A DNA stretch of 23,112 nt from Opitutaceae bacterium (GTDB taxonomy: Bacteria; Verrucomicrobiota; Verrucomicrobiia; Opitutales; Opitutaceae): positions 1 to 23,112 of the forward strand of contig SYDD01000396.1 of the NCBI GenBank assembly GCA_005786775.1, given 5' to 3'. Under the pieces are notes generated by a model. It saw only the letters and a list, made by a program, of their open reading frames with translations, made no database searches and was not told the origin of the DNA. Made by a program: the position numbers and the translations under genes. Positions 1 to 7,051 of this stretch are shown here, one piece after another. Position 1 is the first letter of the stretch; each line of letters opens with the position of its first letter.

Positions 1-179
1 CGGCAGGCGTGGAGCACCCGGTCGCGCTCCGCCCCCGCCGGCTCGCCGCGCCCGGCGGCGCGGGGTTCGTCGGGCGCCGTCGCGCAGCTGGTCAACCCGG
101 CCGCGAGCAGCAGCATGAGCAGGGGCAAGCCAGGGCCGGCGACGCGACAGGCGGCGCGGAGCCTAGCGGTAAGCCGCAT
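1..179 (-). CDS. Putative lipoprotein, N-terminal part (runs off the left edge)
   Basis: Only the first 59 codons are inside the window, so the function cannot be read. Translation from the ATG at 179-177 gives a basic n-region (MRLTARLRAACR), a hydrophobic core (LPLLMLLLAAGL) and a lipobox LTSC, followed by an Ala/Pro/Glu-rich linker, so the product is expected to be a lipid-anchored envelope protein. This start was chosen over the ATG at 116-114 because it supplies the positive charges a signal peptide needs and has an AGGGG stretch a few bases upstream. It overlaps the end of the LpoB-like gene by 17 bases, which suggests translational coupling. In some bacteria LpoB-like genes neighbour other small lipoproteins or repeat proteins, and this may be such a partner; that is inference. 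The gene was too short and too close to the edge to be identified by length. Confidence 0.6.
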   Translation of the reverse strand, partial: MRLTARLRAACRVAGPGLPLLMLLLAAGLTSCATAPDEPRAAGRGEPAGAERDRVLHAC

Positions 180-792
180 CCTCGAGCCCCTGCTTCTTGA
201 TCTCCGCGGAGTCCTCCCAGACGATTCGGCTGGTGCGCGCGTCGGTGAGGCGGAAACTGTACAGGACATAGTCGCTGGTGCCCGCCGCGGTGCGGGTGCT
301 CATCCCGTCGAGTTTCCCGGTCAGAAAATAATCCGCTCCGCCAAACTCGACTACGTTCGGGTCGGCGCTCGCCGTGACCTGACCCGAGCGCTTGAGCTCC
401 CGCTCGCGCTGGAGGGTCTTCATCAGGTCGCGGTCGAGGAAGCTGACGCGGCCCGCGGCCTTGCTGTTGAGCTGCGTCCGCAGGCGCGTGAGGAAGATGT
501 CCTTATTGACGGGGAAGCGAGTGTTGTTGACCACGGGCTCGAGGACGACGCTCGGGGGAGTCGCGGCCCGCGCGATCTGCGGGATACCGAGGATGCTACG
601 TGCCATACGGTCGGTAACCGCGACCATGTCCTGCGCCTCGATGCCGGTACCCGCCACGAACCCACGTTCGTCGGGACGTATTTCCGTGACGGGGACGCCG
701 GAGGGGTTGCGTACCCCCTCAGCGGTGGCGCACCCGCCGAGCAGGGCGGCGGCGAGCAGGAGTGGCGGACCGGAGCGAAAGGAAAGCGGCAT
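163..792 (-). CDS. LpoB-like penicillin-binding protein activator lipoprotein
   Basis: The 209-residue product has a lipoprotein signal peptide with lipobox LLGGC (Cys21) and a mature domain that reads like the LpoB / PBP-activator family. Features seen are VVLEPVVNNTRFPVN near residue 70, a segment with FLDRD, and the late YFLTGKLDGMS and YSFRLTDARTSRIVWED strands, which match the family pattern of an alpha/beta sandwich related to the TolB N-terminal fold. In Enterobacteria LpoB reaches from the outer membrane through peptidoglycan to stimulate PBP1b. Whether this relative activates a PBP in this organism is inference. The ATG at 792-790 is the only start that keeps the signal peptide; no clear Shine-Dalgarno precedes it. 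It lies 50 bases downstream of the glycine-zipper gene and overlaps the next lipoprotein gene, consistent with a shared transcript. Confidence 0.72.
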   Translation of the reverse strand: MPLSFRSGPPLLLAAALLGGCATAEGVRNPSGVPVTEIRPDERGFVAGTGIEAQDMVAVTDRMARSILGIPQIARAATPPSVVLEPVVNNTRFPVNKDIFLTRLRTQLNSKAAGRVSFLDRDLMKTLQRERELKRSGQVTASADPNVVEFGGADYFLTGKLDGMSTRTAAGTSDYVLYSFRLTDARTSRIVWEDSAEIKKQGLEDAAYR

Positions 793-842
793 AAAGGACG
801 GAAAGAGAGGACGTGGCACGCGACGGGAAGTGAAGAGGGTGT

Positions 843-1454
843 TCAGCGCCCAAAGAGAGCGTTGGCCTCGGCGAAGGGCGACCTCTCCCCGAGGGGCCGC
901 ACCACCCGCACCGGCACGCGGTCCGGCGCCGGGACCAAGATTACGGGCGGGGCCGGCGGCGGGATCTCCCGGTACGATTCGCGCGTGGTCCGACTGGCCT
1001 CCACGACCGAACCAATGAGCAGGCCGGCCCCGGCGCCCAGCGCGGCGCCACGCCAGGCGCTGTGGCCAAGATCGCCTCGGTTGTGGCCGAGGATGCCGCC
1101 GGCTAGGGCGCCCAGCCAGAAGCCGGTCGCCGCCGGGCCCGCGGGGGCGGCCACCGGAGCGGAGTAGATCACCCCGGGGGCAGGAAACCGGACCCCGAAA
1201 TCGGCCCCACAGACGGGGTAGTACGCAAAACGCCGGTTCGCACCGTAATCGCGCGGGTGACCCCAGTGGAAACGCGGAGCCGGCGGAGGGATGCGGTAGC
1301 CGTAGAACGGCGCGGGCACCCGGGCCGTCGCCCGATCGGCGCGCGCGAGTCCGGGCGAGGGGTGGTCGCGGCGGCTGCCGTCGGGGCGGTAGACCTGACC
1401 GGAGGCGGCCGAGACGGCGAGGCTGAGGACGAGGAGCAGCGGCAGCAGTTTCAT
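843..1454 (-). CDS. Exported glycine-zipper protein of unknown function
   Basis: The 203-residue product begins with a Sec signal peptide (MKLLPLLLVLSLAVSAASG). A proline/arginine/tyrosine-rich region follows, and then a hydrophobic glycine-zipper segment at about residues 110-150 (GALAGGILGHN ... AALGAGAGLLIGSVVE) of the type seen in envelope proteins such as the 17-kDa antigen/SlyB-like group. The C-terminal 50 residues are proline- and valine-rich. The ATG at 1454-1452 was chosen because it begins the signal peptide and has AGGAAG nine bases upstream, one of the few convincing ribosome sites in the window. Upstream in-frame codons would add a basic, non-secretory tail. It sits 40 bases after the aldolase gene and 50 before the LpoB-like gene. 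Function is unknown; glycine zippers usually mediate close helix packing in membranes, so an envelope-integrity role is only a guess. Confidence 0.7.
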   Translation of the reverse strand: MKLLPLLLVLSLAVSAASGQVYRPDGSRRDHPSPGLARADRATARVPAPFYGYRIPPPAPRFHWGHPRDYGANRRFAYYPVCGADFGVRFPAPGVIYSAPVAAPAGPAATGFWLGALAGGILGHNRGDLGHSAWRGAALGAGAGLLIGSVVEASRTTRESYREIPPPAPPVILVPAPDRVPVRVVRPLGERSPFAEANALFGR

Positions 1455-1494
1455 GAGGGGCAGCTTCCTGCGACAGCAACGACGCGGCAAGGTT

Positions 1495-2580
1495 TCACCC
1501 GGCGCGCGCGGCCACCGGCGTCGCCGCGGGTCCAAGGGCCCGGGCATCGGCGAGTAGAGCATCGATCGTTTCCTCGCGGGTAGCCCACGAGCACATGAGG
1601 CGGTAACCATGCTCCCCGACGAAGCGGTAAAAACGCCACCCGCGGGCCTCTAGGCCCGCGACCAGCCCAGGGCTCAGTTCCACGAACACGCCGTTGGCCT
1701 CGACCGGGGCAATCAGGCGGGCACCGAGGGCCTGAAACCCGGCGGCGAGGCGGCGGGCAAGGCGGTTGGCATGCGCGGCGTGCCGCAGCCAGGCGCCGTC
1801 GCGGAGGACGGCAACCCACTGGGCGGAAGCGAAGCGCTGCTTGGAGGCTAGCTGGCCCGACTGCTTCACCCGGTAGGCGAACTCGCAGGCGAGATCCCGA
1901 TTGAAGAACACTACCGCCTCGGTCGAGAGCAGGCCGTTCTTGGTACCGCCGAGGCAGAGCACATCCACCCCGGCGCGCCACGAAAGGTCCGCGGGCGACC
2001 AACCTCGTTCCCGGCCGGTCGCGGCGGCGTTGGCGAAGCGGGCGCCGTCTAGGTGCACCGCCAGCCCGTGGATCCGCGCAAACTCCCCTAAGGCCCCCAG
2101 CTCGGCCGGCGTGTACAGCGTGCCCAGTTCGGTAGCCTGGGTCAGCGAGAGGGCTCGCAGTTTCGGGAAGTGGATCCCGTGGCCACGGCTAGGGAGCGGC
2201 GCCAGTGCGGCGGGCGTGACCTTAGCGTGATCGCCGGCGACGGTCAGGAGCTTGGCCCCGCCGGTGAAGAACTCGGGTGCCCCGCACTCGTCGGTCTCGA
2301 CGTGCGCCAGCGCGTGGCAGGCGACCGCGTGGTGCCGCTGGCAGAGCGCGGCGAGCACTAGGGCGTTGGCCGCGGTCCCGTTAAAGACGAACGCCACCTC
2401 GCATTCCCGTTCAAAGGTCTCCGCCAGCAGCCGGCGGGCCTCGGTGGTCGCCGCATCATCCCCATAACTCGGCACCCACCCAGTGTTGGCCGCGGCAAGT
2501 GCCGCCCAAGCCTCCGGGCAGACGCCCGCGGTGTTATCGCTCGCCAAGGAGTAATCGGGGGCCGAAAGGGAGGAAGTCAT
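1495..2580 (-). CDS. ltaE: Low-specificity L-threonine aldolase family PLP enzyme
   Basis: This 361-residue protein matches the fold-type-I threonine aldolase / beta-eliminating lyase family, which cleaves L-threonine or L-allo-threonine to glycine and acetaldehyde. Visible features are SYGDDAAT near residue 38, the FNGTAANALVLAAL cofactor-loop region, AHVETDE with His93, HLDGAR at 176-181 with the aspartate that contacts the PLP ring nitrogen, and GGTKNG with Lys214 as the expected Schiff-base lysine. Length is normal for the family (about 340-360). The ATG at 2580-2578 gives the expected N-terminus, although no strong Shine-Dalgarno is present. It is the first gene of a minus-strand run leading into envelope genes that are not obviously related in function, and it diverges from aroK across a short palindrome-bearing gap. 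The cell role is glycine/threonine metabolism in the cytosol. Stereospecificity cannot be read. Confidence 0.88.
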   Translation of the reverse strand: MTSSLSAPDYSLASDNTAGVCPEAWAALAAANTGWVPSYGDDAATTEARRLLAETFERECEVAFVFNGTAANALVLAALCQRHHAVACHALAHVETDECGAPEFFTGGAKLLTVAGDHAKVTPAALAPLPSRGHGIHFPKLRALSLTQATELGTLYTPAELGALGEFARIHGLAVHLDGARFANAAATGRERGWSPADLSWRAGVDVLCLGGTKNGLLSTEAVVFFNRDLACEFAYRVKQSGQLASKQRFASAQWVAVLRDGAWLRHAAHANRLARRLAAGFQALGARLIAPVEANGVFVELSPGLVAGLEARGWRFYRFVGEHGYRLMCSWATREETIDALLADARALGPAATPVAARAG

Positions 2581-2586
2581 CGTTTC

Positions 2587-2610
2587 GCGTCTGGCAAACT
2601 AGCCAGACGC
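2587..2610. promoter_or_regulatory. Perfect 9-bp inverted repeat between ltaE and aroK
   Basis: GCGTCTGGC at 2587-2595 is mirrored exactly by GCCAGACGC at 2602-2610 with the six-base centre AAACTA. It fills almost half of the 50-bp gap between the two divergent start codons (2580 and 2631). It could be the operator of a dimeric regulator or an RNA hairpin in one of the leaders. The symmetry is seen directly; the function is inferred. Confidence 0.6.
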
Positions 2611-2630
2611 CCGCTCTCCTCAAGCGCTTG

Positions 2631-3176
2631 ATGTCACCCGCGGACGTGAACCTCTACTTGGTCGGCTTCATGGGCACCGGCAAGACGACCGTCGGCCGCG
2701 TGGTCGCCCAGCGGCTGGGCTTCGCCCTGCTCGACAGTGACCACGAGATCGAGCGGGAGCAGCAGCTGACGATCCCGGAACTGTTCGCGCAACGGGGAGA
2801 AGCCGCGTTCCGGGCGCTGGAGCGGGCCTTCATCGAGCAGGGGCACCCGTCCACGCGCACGGTCGTCGCCTGCGGAGGTGGCCTGGTGGTGCAGCCTGGG
2901 ATGCTGCCTCTGCTGCAGGCGCGAGGCGTCGTGGTCTGCCTCCACGCCTCTCTCGAGACTATCCTCACGCGCACCTCCCGGGCGCGGAACCGCCCGCTTC
3001 TCGAGGTGGAGAATCCGGAGGAGCGGATCCGCACCCTCTACGCCGCCCGCGAGGCCGTCTACCGCGGGGCGGGCACGATGGTCCTCACGGATTCCCGCCC
3101 GCTGGCGGACATCGCTGCCCACGTCGCGCGCGTCTGGCAGCGGGACGCCCGGGATTTCGCCCGGCGGGCGCCGTGA
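2631..3176 (+). CDS. aroK: Shikimate kinase
   Basis: The 181-residue product phosphorylates shikimate with ATP in the chorismate (aromatic amino acid) pathway, in the cytosol. All family motifs are present: Walker A GFMGTGKTT (12-20), LLDSDHEIE with the metal/shikimate-binding aspartates (35 and 37), GEAAFRALE with Arg61, the CGGG loop (81-84), the RPLL lid motif (121-124) and the late YR (about 144-145). Length is typical (165-190). The ATG at 2631 was chosen because it lies 10 residues before the Walker A strand. Further upstream codons would read back into the divergent aldolase gene and give a basic, non-conserved extension. It overlaps queG by four bases (GTGA), so the two are probably translated together although their pathways differ. 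Confidence 0.93.
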   Translation: MSPADVNLYLVGFMGTGKTTVGRVVAQRLGFALLDSDHEIEREQQLTIPELFAQRGEAAFRALERAFIEQGHPSTRTVVACGGGLVVQPGMLPLLQARGVVVCLHASLETILTRTSRARNRPLLEVENPEERIRTLYAAREAVYRGAGTMVLTDSRPLADIAAHVARVWQRDARDFARRAP

Positions 3177-4300
3177 GCCTCCCCGATCCCCGACCCGAAG
3201 AACTGCGCCGCCGGCTCCTCGCGCTCGGCTTCGACGAGGCCCGCTTCGCGAGCATCCCGGGGCCGCTCCCCGATCCTCTGCCTGCCTGGCTGGCCGCCGG
3301 TCATCACGCGGAGATGCATTGGCTGGAGCGCACCGCGGCCAAGCGCCTAGATCCCGGGCTCGTCCTGCCCGGCGCTCGCTCGGTCGTGATGCTGGGCGTA
3401 AACTACTGGGCGGATGCCCTCCGTGCCCCTCCGACGGGCGCCCCCCGCTGGGCCCGATACGCGCTGCACGAGGATTATCATGACACGCTCCGGCCGGCCC
3501 TCGCCGCCGCCACGCGGGTCCTCGAGGAACTCTTCGCGGCGGCCCCCGAGGACACCCGGTACTACGTGGACACCGGCCCGGTGCTCGAACGCAGCTGGGC
3601 GGCCCGCGCCGGCGTGGGCTTCACCGGCAAGAACGCGATGCTCATCTCGCGCCGCCACGGCAACTGGCTGTTTCTCGCCGCCCTCCTCACCCGGGTGCCC
3701 CTCCCCGCCGACCCGTCCGCGGATCCCTCGGGGAAACGCCCCACGGTCGGCACCTGGTGCGGCAAGTGCACCCGCTGCCTCGACCAGTGCCCCACCGCCG
3801 CCTTCACCGCGCCCGGGGTCCTCGACGCCCGGCGCTGCGTCTCCTACCAGACGATCGAGAACAAGGGTGTCATCCCCCGCGACCTCCGCCCCGGGATCGG
3901 CGACCGCGTCTACGGCTGTGACACCTGCCTCGAGGTCTGCCCGTGGAACCGCTTCGCCCAAGCCGGCCGCGCCGTCCTGCTCTCGGCCCGGCACGACCTC
4001 GCCGGGCTGACCCTCCCCGACCTCCTCGACCTCACGCCCGAGACCTTCGCGGCCACCTTCCGCCGGACCGCCGTGAAACGCGTCAAGCTCATCGGCCTGC
4101 TCCGCAACGCCTGCGTGGTCGCGGGCAACTCGGGCGACCGTTCGCTCCTCCCGCGCCTGCTCCGGCTCGCCCGCACCCACGCCTCCCCGCTGGTCCGGGC
4201 CCACGCCGTCTGGGCCGTCCGTCAGCTCGACGCCACCGCCCTCCCCGCAACCGCGCCCGCGGAAGAGACCGACCCCGCGGTCCGCGCGGAATACGCCTGA
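3173..4300 (+). CDS. queG: Epoxyqueuosine reductase QueG
   Basis: This 375-residue cobalamin- and iron-sulfur-dependent enzyme reduces epoxyqueuosine to queuosine in tRNA, the last step of queuosine synthesis. Seen are the YVDTGPVLER motif with the catalytic Asp133, GVGFTGKNAMLI (147-158), a ferredoxin-type cluster CGKCTRCLDQCP (Cys196, 199, 202, 206), and the second-cluster cysteines at 222, 249, 252 and 256 (GCDTCLEVCPWN). A C-terminal helical stretch resembles a HEAT repeat (about 305-360), as in the long QueG form. The GTG start at 3173 overlaps the aroK stop as GTGA. Starting there gives the usual short lead into LRRRLLALGFDEAR. No other queuosine gene is in the window. The stop codon forms one arm of a palindrome shared with the converging thioesterase gene. 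Confidence 0.94.
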   Translation: MSLPDPRPEELRRRLLALGFDEARFASIPGPLPDPLPAWLAAGHHAEMHWLERTAAKRLDPGLVLPGARSVVMLGVNYWADALRAPPTGAPRWARYALHEDYHDTLRPALAAATRVLEELFAAAPEDTRYYVDTGPVLERSWAARAGVGFTGKNAMLISRRHGNWLFLAALLTRVPLPADPSADPSGKRPTVGTWCGKCTRCLDQCPTAAFTAPGVLDARRCVSYQTIENKGVIPRDLRPGIGDRVYGCDTCLEVCPWNRFAQAGRAVLLSARHDLAGLTLPDLLDLTPETFAATFRRTAVKRVKLIGLLRNACVVAGNSGDRSLLPRLLRLARTHASPLVRAHAVWAVRQLDATALPATAPAEETDPAVRAEYA

Positions 4301-4311
4301 CCGGTTCAGGC
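4295..4311. terminator. Shared stop-codon hairpin between queG and the thioesterase gene
   Basis: GCCTGA (4295-4300) pairs with TCAGGC (4306-4311) around the five-base loop CCGGT. Each arm contains the stop codon of one of the two convergent genes. The stem is only 6 bp and no U-tract follows on either side, so it may act weakly as a bidirectional end signal, or the symmetry may be incidental. Confidence 0.35.
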
Positions 4312-4713
4312 CTGACGGAAGGCGTCCGCGAAGAGCGCCACCACCGTGGCCGGCGGACGCACCGGGCGGCCCTGCAGGTCGATGAACGCGTGCACGCTGT
4401 GCCCCGTCGCGAGCAGTTCCTCCCCGCGCCGCACCTCGTACTCGAGGCGGATCCGCAGTAGCGGCCGCTCAGTCAGCCGGGTCACGACGGTCACGAGGTC
4501 ATCGTAACGCGCCGGGCGCAGGTACTTTAGGCTGACCTCCAGCACCGGGAGCCGGAAACCCGATTCCTCCAATTGCCGGTACGGCAGGCCAAGCTCCTTC
4601 AGAAGCTGCGTGCGCCCTACCTCCAACCAAGGGACGTAACTGCCGTGGTACACCACCCCCATCATATCGGTCTCCGCGTAGCGAACGGTAACCTGCGTGG
4701 TCGAAGTGATCAT
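4306..4713 (-). CDS. YbgC-like acyl-CoA thioesterase (4-hydroxybenzoyl-CoA thioesterase family)
   Basis: The 135-residue single hotdog-fold protein carries the family motif YAETDMMGVVYHGSYVPWLE with the catalytic-type Asp16 and the His23 that follows, plus a late VHAFIDLQGRPVRPP strand. Such enzymes hydrolyse short- or medium-chain or aryl acyl-CoA or acyl-ACP thioesters. The length is standard. The ATG at 4713-4711 overlaps the stop of the upstream glycosyltransferase (ATGA), so the two are translationally coupled. In E. coli ybgC heads the tol-pal operon, but no tol or pal gene is present here, so the symbol was not assigned. The glycosyltransferase and, across a divergent promoter region, the acyl carrier protein operon suggest that it may release or edit acyl chains in a glycolipid pathway; that is inference. 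Confidence 0.85.
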   Translation of the reverse strand: MITSTTQVTVRYAETDMMGVVYHGSYVPWLEVGRTQLLKELGLPYRQLEESGFRLPVLEVSLKYLRPARYDDLVTVVTRLTERPLLRIRLEYEVRRGEELLATGHSVHAFIDLQGRPVRPPATVVALFADAFRQA

Positions 4714-5858
4714 AAAGCAGGGCCCGCGCCGGGTCCGAACAGGGCCGCCGCGGAGGCCGCCCAAGAGGTACGCGTGGCCCAGCGCTGGCCCTCCGCGCCT
4801 AGGCGTCGCCGCAACGCCCCATCCGCCAGCACCCGTACGAAGGCCTCCGTGAGGTCCGCCGGCCGATCCGGCGGCACCAGCAAGCCGGTCCGGCCATCTG
4901 CCACCGCCTCCGGCACCCCCCCCACCGCGTGCGCCACCACGGGCAGCCCCTGTGCTGAGGCTTCTAGGTAAACGAGGCCGAATCCCTCGACGCTGTGCCC
5001 GTGCTGGATACTGGTCAGGGCGAAGACGTCCGCCCCCGCATAGACCGCCGGCAACTCTGCATCGGGTACATCCCCCAAGAAGCTGACCCGGAGCCCCGAC
5101 CGCGCCGCCTCCGCCCGCAACGCTCGCGCGTAGGCGGGATCTGCCTCCGTTCCCACGAGACGGTACTCCAAACCCGTCCGCAGCGGCTCGGGTAGGCGGC
5201 TCAGGGCCTGGAGCGTGAGCAACTGCCCTTTCCGCGGGTGCAGGCGCCCCACCGTCAGGACGACTGGGCAAACGTTAGCCCGGGGTCGCACCGGCGGCGC
5301 CAACACAAAATCCGACCGGAGCGCCCCCGGGGTCAGCACCATTTTGCCCGTCGCGCCCGGGAAATGCTGCTGAACCAGGTCGGCCGTGTAGGCCGTAAGA
5401 GTGCTAATCCGGTCCGCCCGCGCGAACAACCGCGCCGCCAACCGCCGCCGCCCTGGATGGTGCGCAAACCGCAGTACCTCGGAACCGTGGAGCGTTAGCA
5501 CCAGCCGCCGCGGCCGCAGGGCGCCAGCAAATTGCAGCAACATCCAGACCAGCATCGGTCCCGGCTCGGCGAGGTAGACCGTCGACTGCCGCAGCCCGCG
5601 TCGCTCGCGCAGGAGCACGCGGGCGAGGCGCAGCTGGCACCCCCAATTGTGAGTTCCGGCCAACGGAAGGCTCCGCACCGGAAAGGGCCAGTCGGGTTTG
5701 CTTACCCCGGCTTCCGGGGCCCAGACCTCCACGGAATGTCCCAGCCCGGCGGCGGCCCGCGCCATTTCCTCCGCAAACGTGGCGATCCCGCCCCGTTGCG
5801 GGAAGAACTCGTGGGTGAGCAGGCGGATGGGCGGGATGCCAGGAGACGGGGCGCGCAT
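4710..5858 (-). CDS. GT4-family glycosyltransferase
   Basis: The 382-residue protein has the two-Rossmann GT-B layout of GT4 retaining glycosyltransferases. The N-terminal domain opens with LLTHEFFPQRGGIATFAEEM and contains LTLHGSEV. The C-terminal nucleotide-sugar domain starts with VLTVGRLHPRKG (about 200-211) and carries the EX7E motif EGFGLVYLEA with Glu291 and Glu299. No signal peptide or clear membrane helix is seen, so it is probably cytosolic or membrane-associated, transferring a sugar from a nucleotide-sugar donor to a lipid or glycan. Donor and acceptor cannot be read. The ATG at 5858 gives a short lead into the first strand; no Shine-Dalgarno is evident. It is first in a two-gene unit with the thioesterase and is divergent from the acyl carrier operon, which itself holds three more glycosyltransferases. 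Confidence 0.9.
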   Translation of the reverse strand: MRAPSPGIPPIRLLTHEFFPQRGGIATFAEEMARAAAGLGHSVEVWAPEAGVSKPDWPFPVRSLPLAGTHNWGCQLRLARVLLRERRGLRQSTVYLAEPGPMLVWMLLQFAGALRPRRLVLTLHGSEVLRFAHHPGRRRLAARLFARADRISTLTAYTADLVQQHFPGATGKMVLTPGALRSDFVLAPPVRPRANVCPVVLTVGRLHPRKGQLLTLQALSRLPEPLRTGLEYRLVGTEADPAYARALRAEAARSGLRVSFLGDVPDAELPAVYAGADVFALTSIQHGHSVEGFGLVYLEASAQGLPVVAHAVGGVPEAVADGRTGLLVPPDRPADLTEAFVRVLADGALRRRLGAEGQRWATRTSWAASAAALFGPGAGPAL

Positions 5859-6041
5859 GCGCGGAAGGGAGGCCGGGGGGTCCGGGGCGGAAATCCACCC
5901 CGGCGAGGAGAGCTACGGGACCGGGTTGCCCGGCGCAAGCGTCCTTCCGCCGGACGCGCCTGACGCGAGCGATCAGATGACGCTTCCGTGAGAATAAAGG
6001 GGTTTACTTTCGTGCCCCCCGCGACATACACCCTCCCGACG
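5859..6041. promoter_or_regulatory. Divergent intergenic region between the GT4/thioesterase and acyl-carrier operons
   Basis: These 183 bases must hold the promoters for both directions. Two short inverted repeats are visible: CCGGGG (5882-5887) with CCCCGG (5898-5903), and CCGGG (5921-5925) with CCCGG (5929-5933). An AT-richer patch at about 5988-6012 (containing GAATAAAG and TTTACTTT) stands out from the GC-rich background just upstream of the acyl carrier gene and is the most likely promoter zone for the plus strand. No -35/-10 pair could be fixed with confidence. Confidence 0.35.
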
Positions 6042-7016
6042 ATGTCAGACGCAGCCGCCACGCCAACGCCGCCGAACAAGCCGGTCGCCCCCGGGCCCAA
6101 GCCGTTCGCGCCGGAGGATGAGGTGACGCTCCGGGAATCGCTGAAACGCTGCTCCCCCTCCACTTTCGAGGCGGCCGTCCAGTTCCGTAAAACCACCAAC
6201 CCGGAACACGTTCCGGCGGTGGTGATCGGGGTGATCGAGCGCTTCGTCGAGCCGGACCTGCGGGTGAAGCTCAAGGACGCCGACGACGACCTCCGCCTGA
6301 TCGAGGACCTGGGGATCGATTCGCTGACGATGATGGAGATCGTGATCCTCGTGGAGGACGTGCTCCAGATGTCCATCAACAACGAGGAGTTGCGCAATCT
6401 CCGGACGGTGGGCGACGTCAAGACCTTCATCGACTGCAAGGTGCGGGGCCTGCCCCTGCCGAAGCCGACCAAGTTCCTCCCCATCGAGCACATCGGCTCG
6501 GTGATGCCGATCCAGCCGCCCTTCCTGTTCCTCAACGAGGCCTCGGTCAGCTCCACCTCGGCCAGCGGCAAGTACAAGATCACCGGCCAGGAGTTTTTCC
6601 TGCAGGGCCACTTCAAGGACAACCCGGTGATGCCCGCCTCGATCATGCTCGAGGCACTGGGCCAGCTCGCCGTGCTGTACCTCCTGGAGGGCGCCCCGGC
6701 GGAGCCCGGCAAGCGCATCAGCCCGCAGACGATCTTCTTCACCGGCTGCGAGGGCGTGCGCGCCCATCGCCTCTGCAAGCCGGGTGACATCCTGTCCCTC
6801 TCGGTGAAGCCGAAGCGGATGAAGATGCCCCTCGCCACCTTCGAAGGCTCGATCCGCGTCGGCTCCGACAAGGCGGTCATCGCCGAGGAAATCACCCTGA
6901 CCTTCGGGTTCGTCGACATCGTCGAAGCCCCGGCGCCGGTCGCCGCGGCCGCCGCCCCGGTCGCGCCCGAGCCCGCGCCCGCCGCCGCCCCGCTGCGCGC
7001 GGCCGTCAACGCCTAA
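6042..7016 (+). CDS. Acyl carrier protein fused to a FabZ-like 3-hydroxyacyl dehydratase
   Basis: The 324-residue protein joins two fatty-acid-synthesis modules. Residues about 55-135 form an acyl carrier domain with the phosphopantetheine site in DLGIDSLTMMEI (Ser94). Residues about 145-295 form a hotdog dehydratase of the FabA/FabZ type, with FFLQGHFKDNPVMP (His190) and MLEALGQLAVLYLL (Glu204) supplying the expected His/Glu pair. In front is a roughly 50-residue segment with KRCSPSTFEAAVQF that I do not recognise, and the C-terminus is an Ala/Pro-rich tail. Stand-alone ACP is about 80 residues and FabZ about 150, so the fusion is unusual. The ATG at 6042 was preferred; an in-frame GTG at 5988 would add 18 residues. 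It heads a plus-strand operon and is followed 35 bases later by a ketosynthase, so it probably presents and dehydrates its own beta-hydroxyacyl intermediates. Confidence 0.87.
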   Translation: MSDAAATPTPPNKPVAPGPKPFAPEDEVTLRESLKRCSPSTFEAAVQFRKTTNPEHVPAVVIGVIERFVEPDLRVKLKDADDDLRLIEDLGIDSLTMMEIVILVEDVLQMSINNEELRNLRTVGDVKTFIDCKVRGLPLPKPTKFLPIEHIGSVMPIQPPFLFLNEASVSSTSASGKYKITGQEFFLQGHFKDNPVMPASIMLEALGQLAVLYLLEGAPAEPGKRISPQTIFFTGCEGVRAHRLCKPGDILSLSVKPKRMKMPLATFEGSIRVGSDKAVIAEEITLTFGFVDIVEAPAPVAAAAAPVAPEPAPAAAPLRAAVNA

Positions 7017-7051
7017 AGCCGGGCCATCCGGCCGGCACCCGCCCAGGCCCC

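Noticed and set aside
115..1167. Long plus-strand open frame opposite the lipoprotein genes
   Set aside because: It is the antisense of three genes with signal peptides and lipoboxes. Its product is arginine/alanine-rich without any recognisable motif, as expected from GC-rich antisense frames.
4306..4713. True ybgC of a tol-pal operon
   Set aside because: No tolQ, tolR, tolA, tolB or pal lies beside it; the partner is a glycosyltransferase.
4714..5271. N-terminal extension of the thioesterase frame
   Set aside because: It runs opposite no gene but inside the glycosyltransferase in another frame, is Gly/Arg-rich, and the family N-terminus starts exactly at the ATG at 4713.
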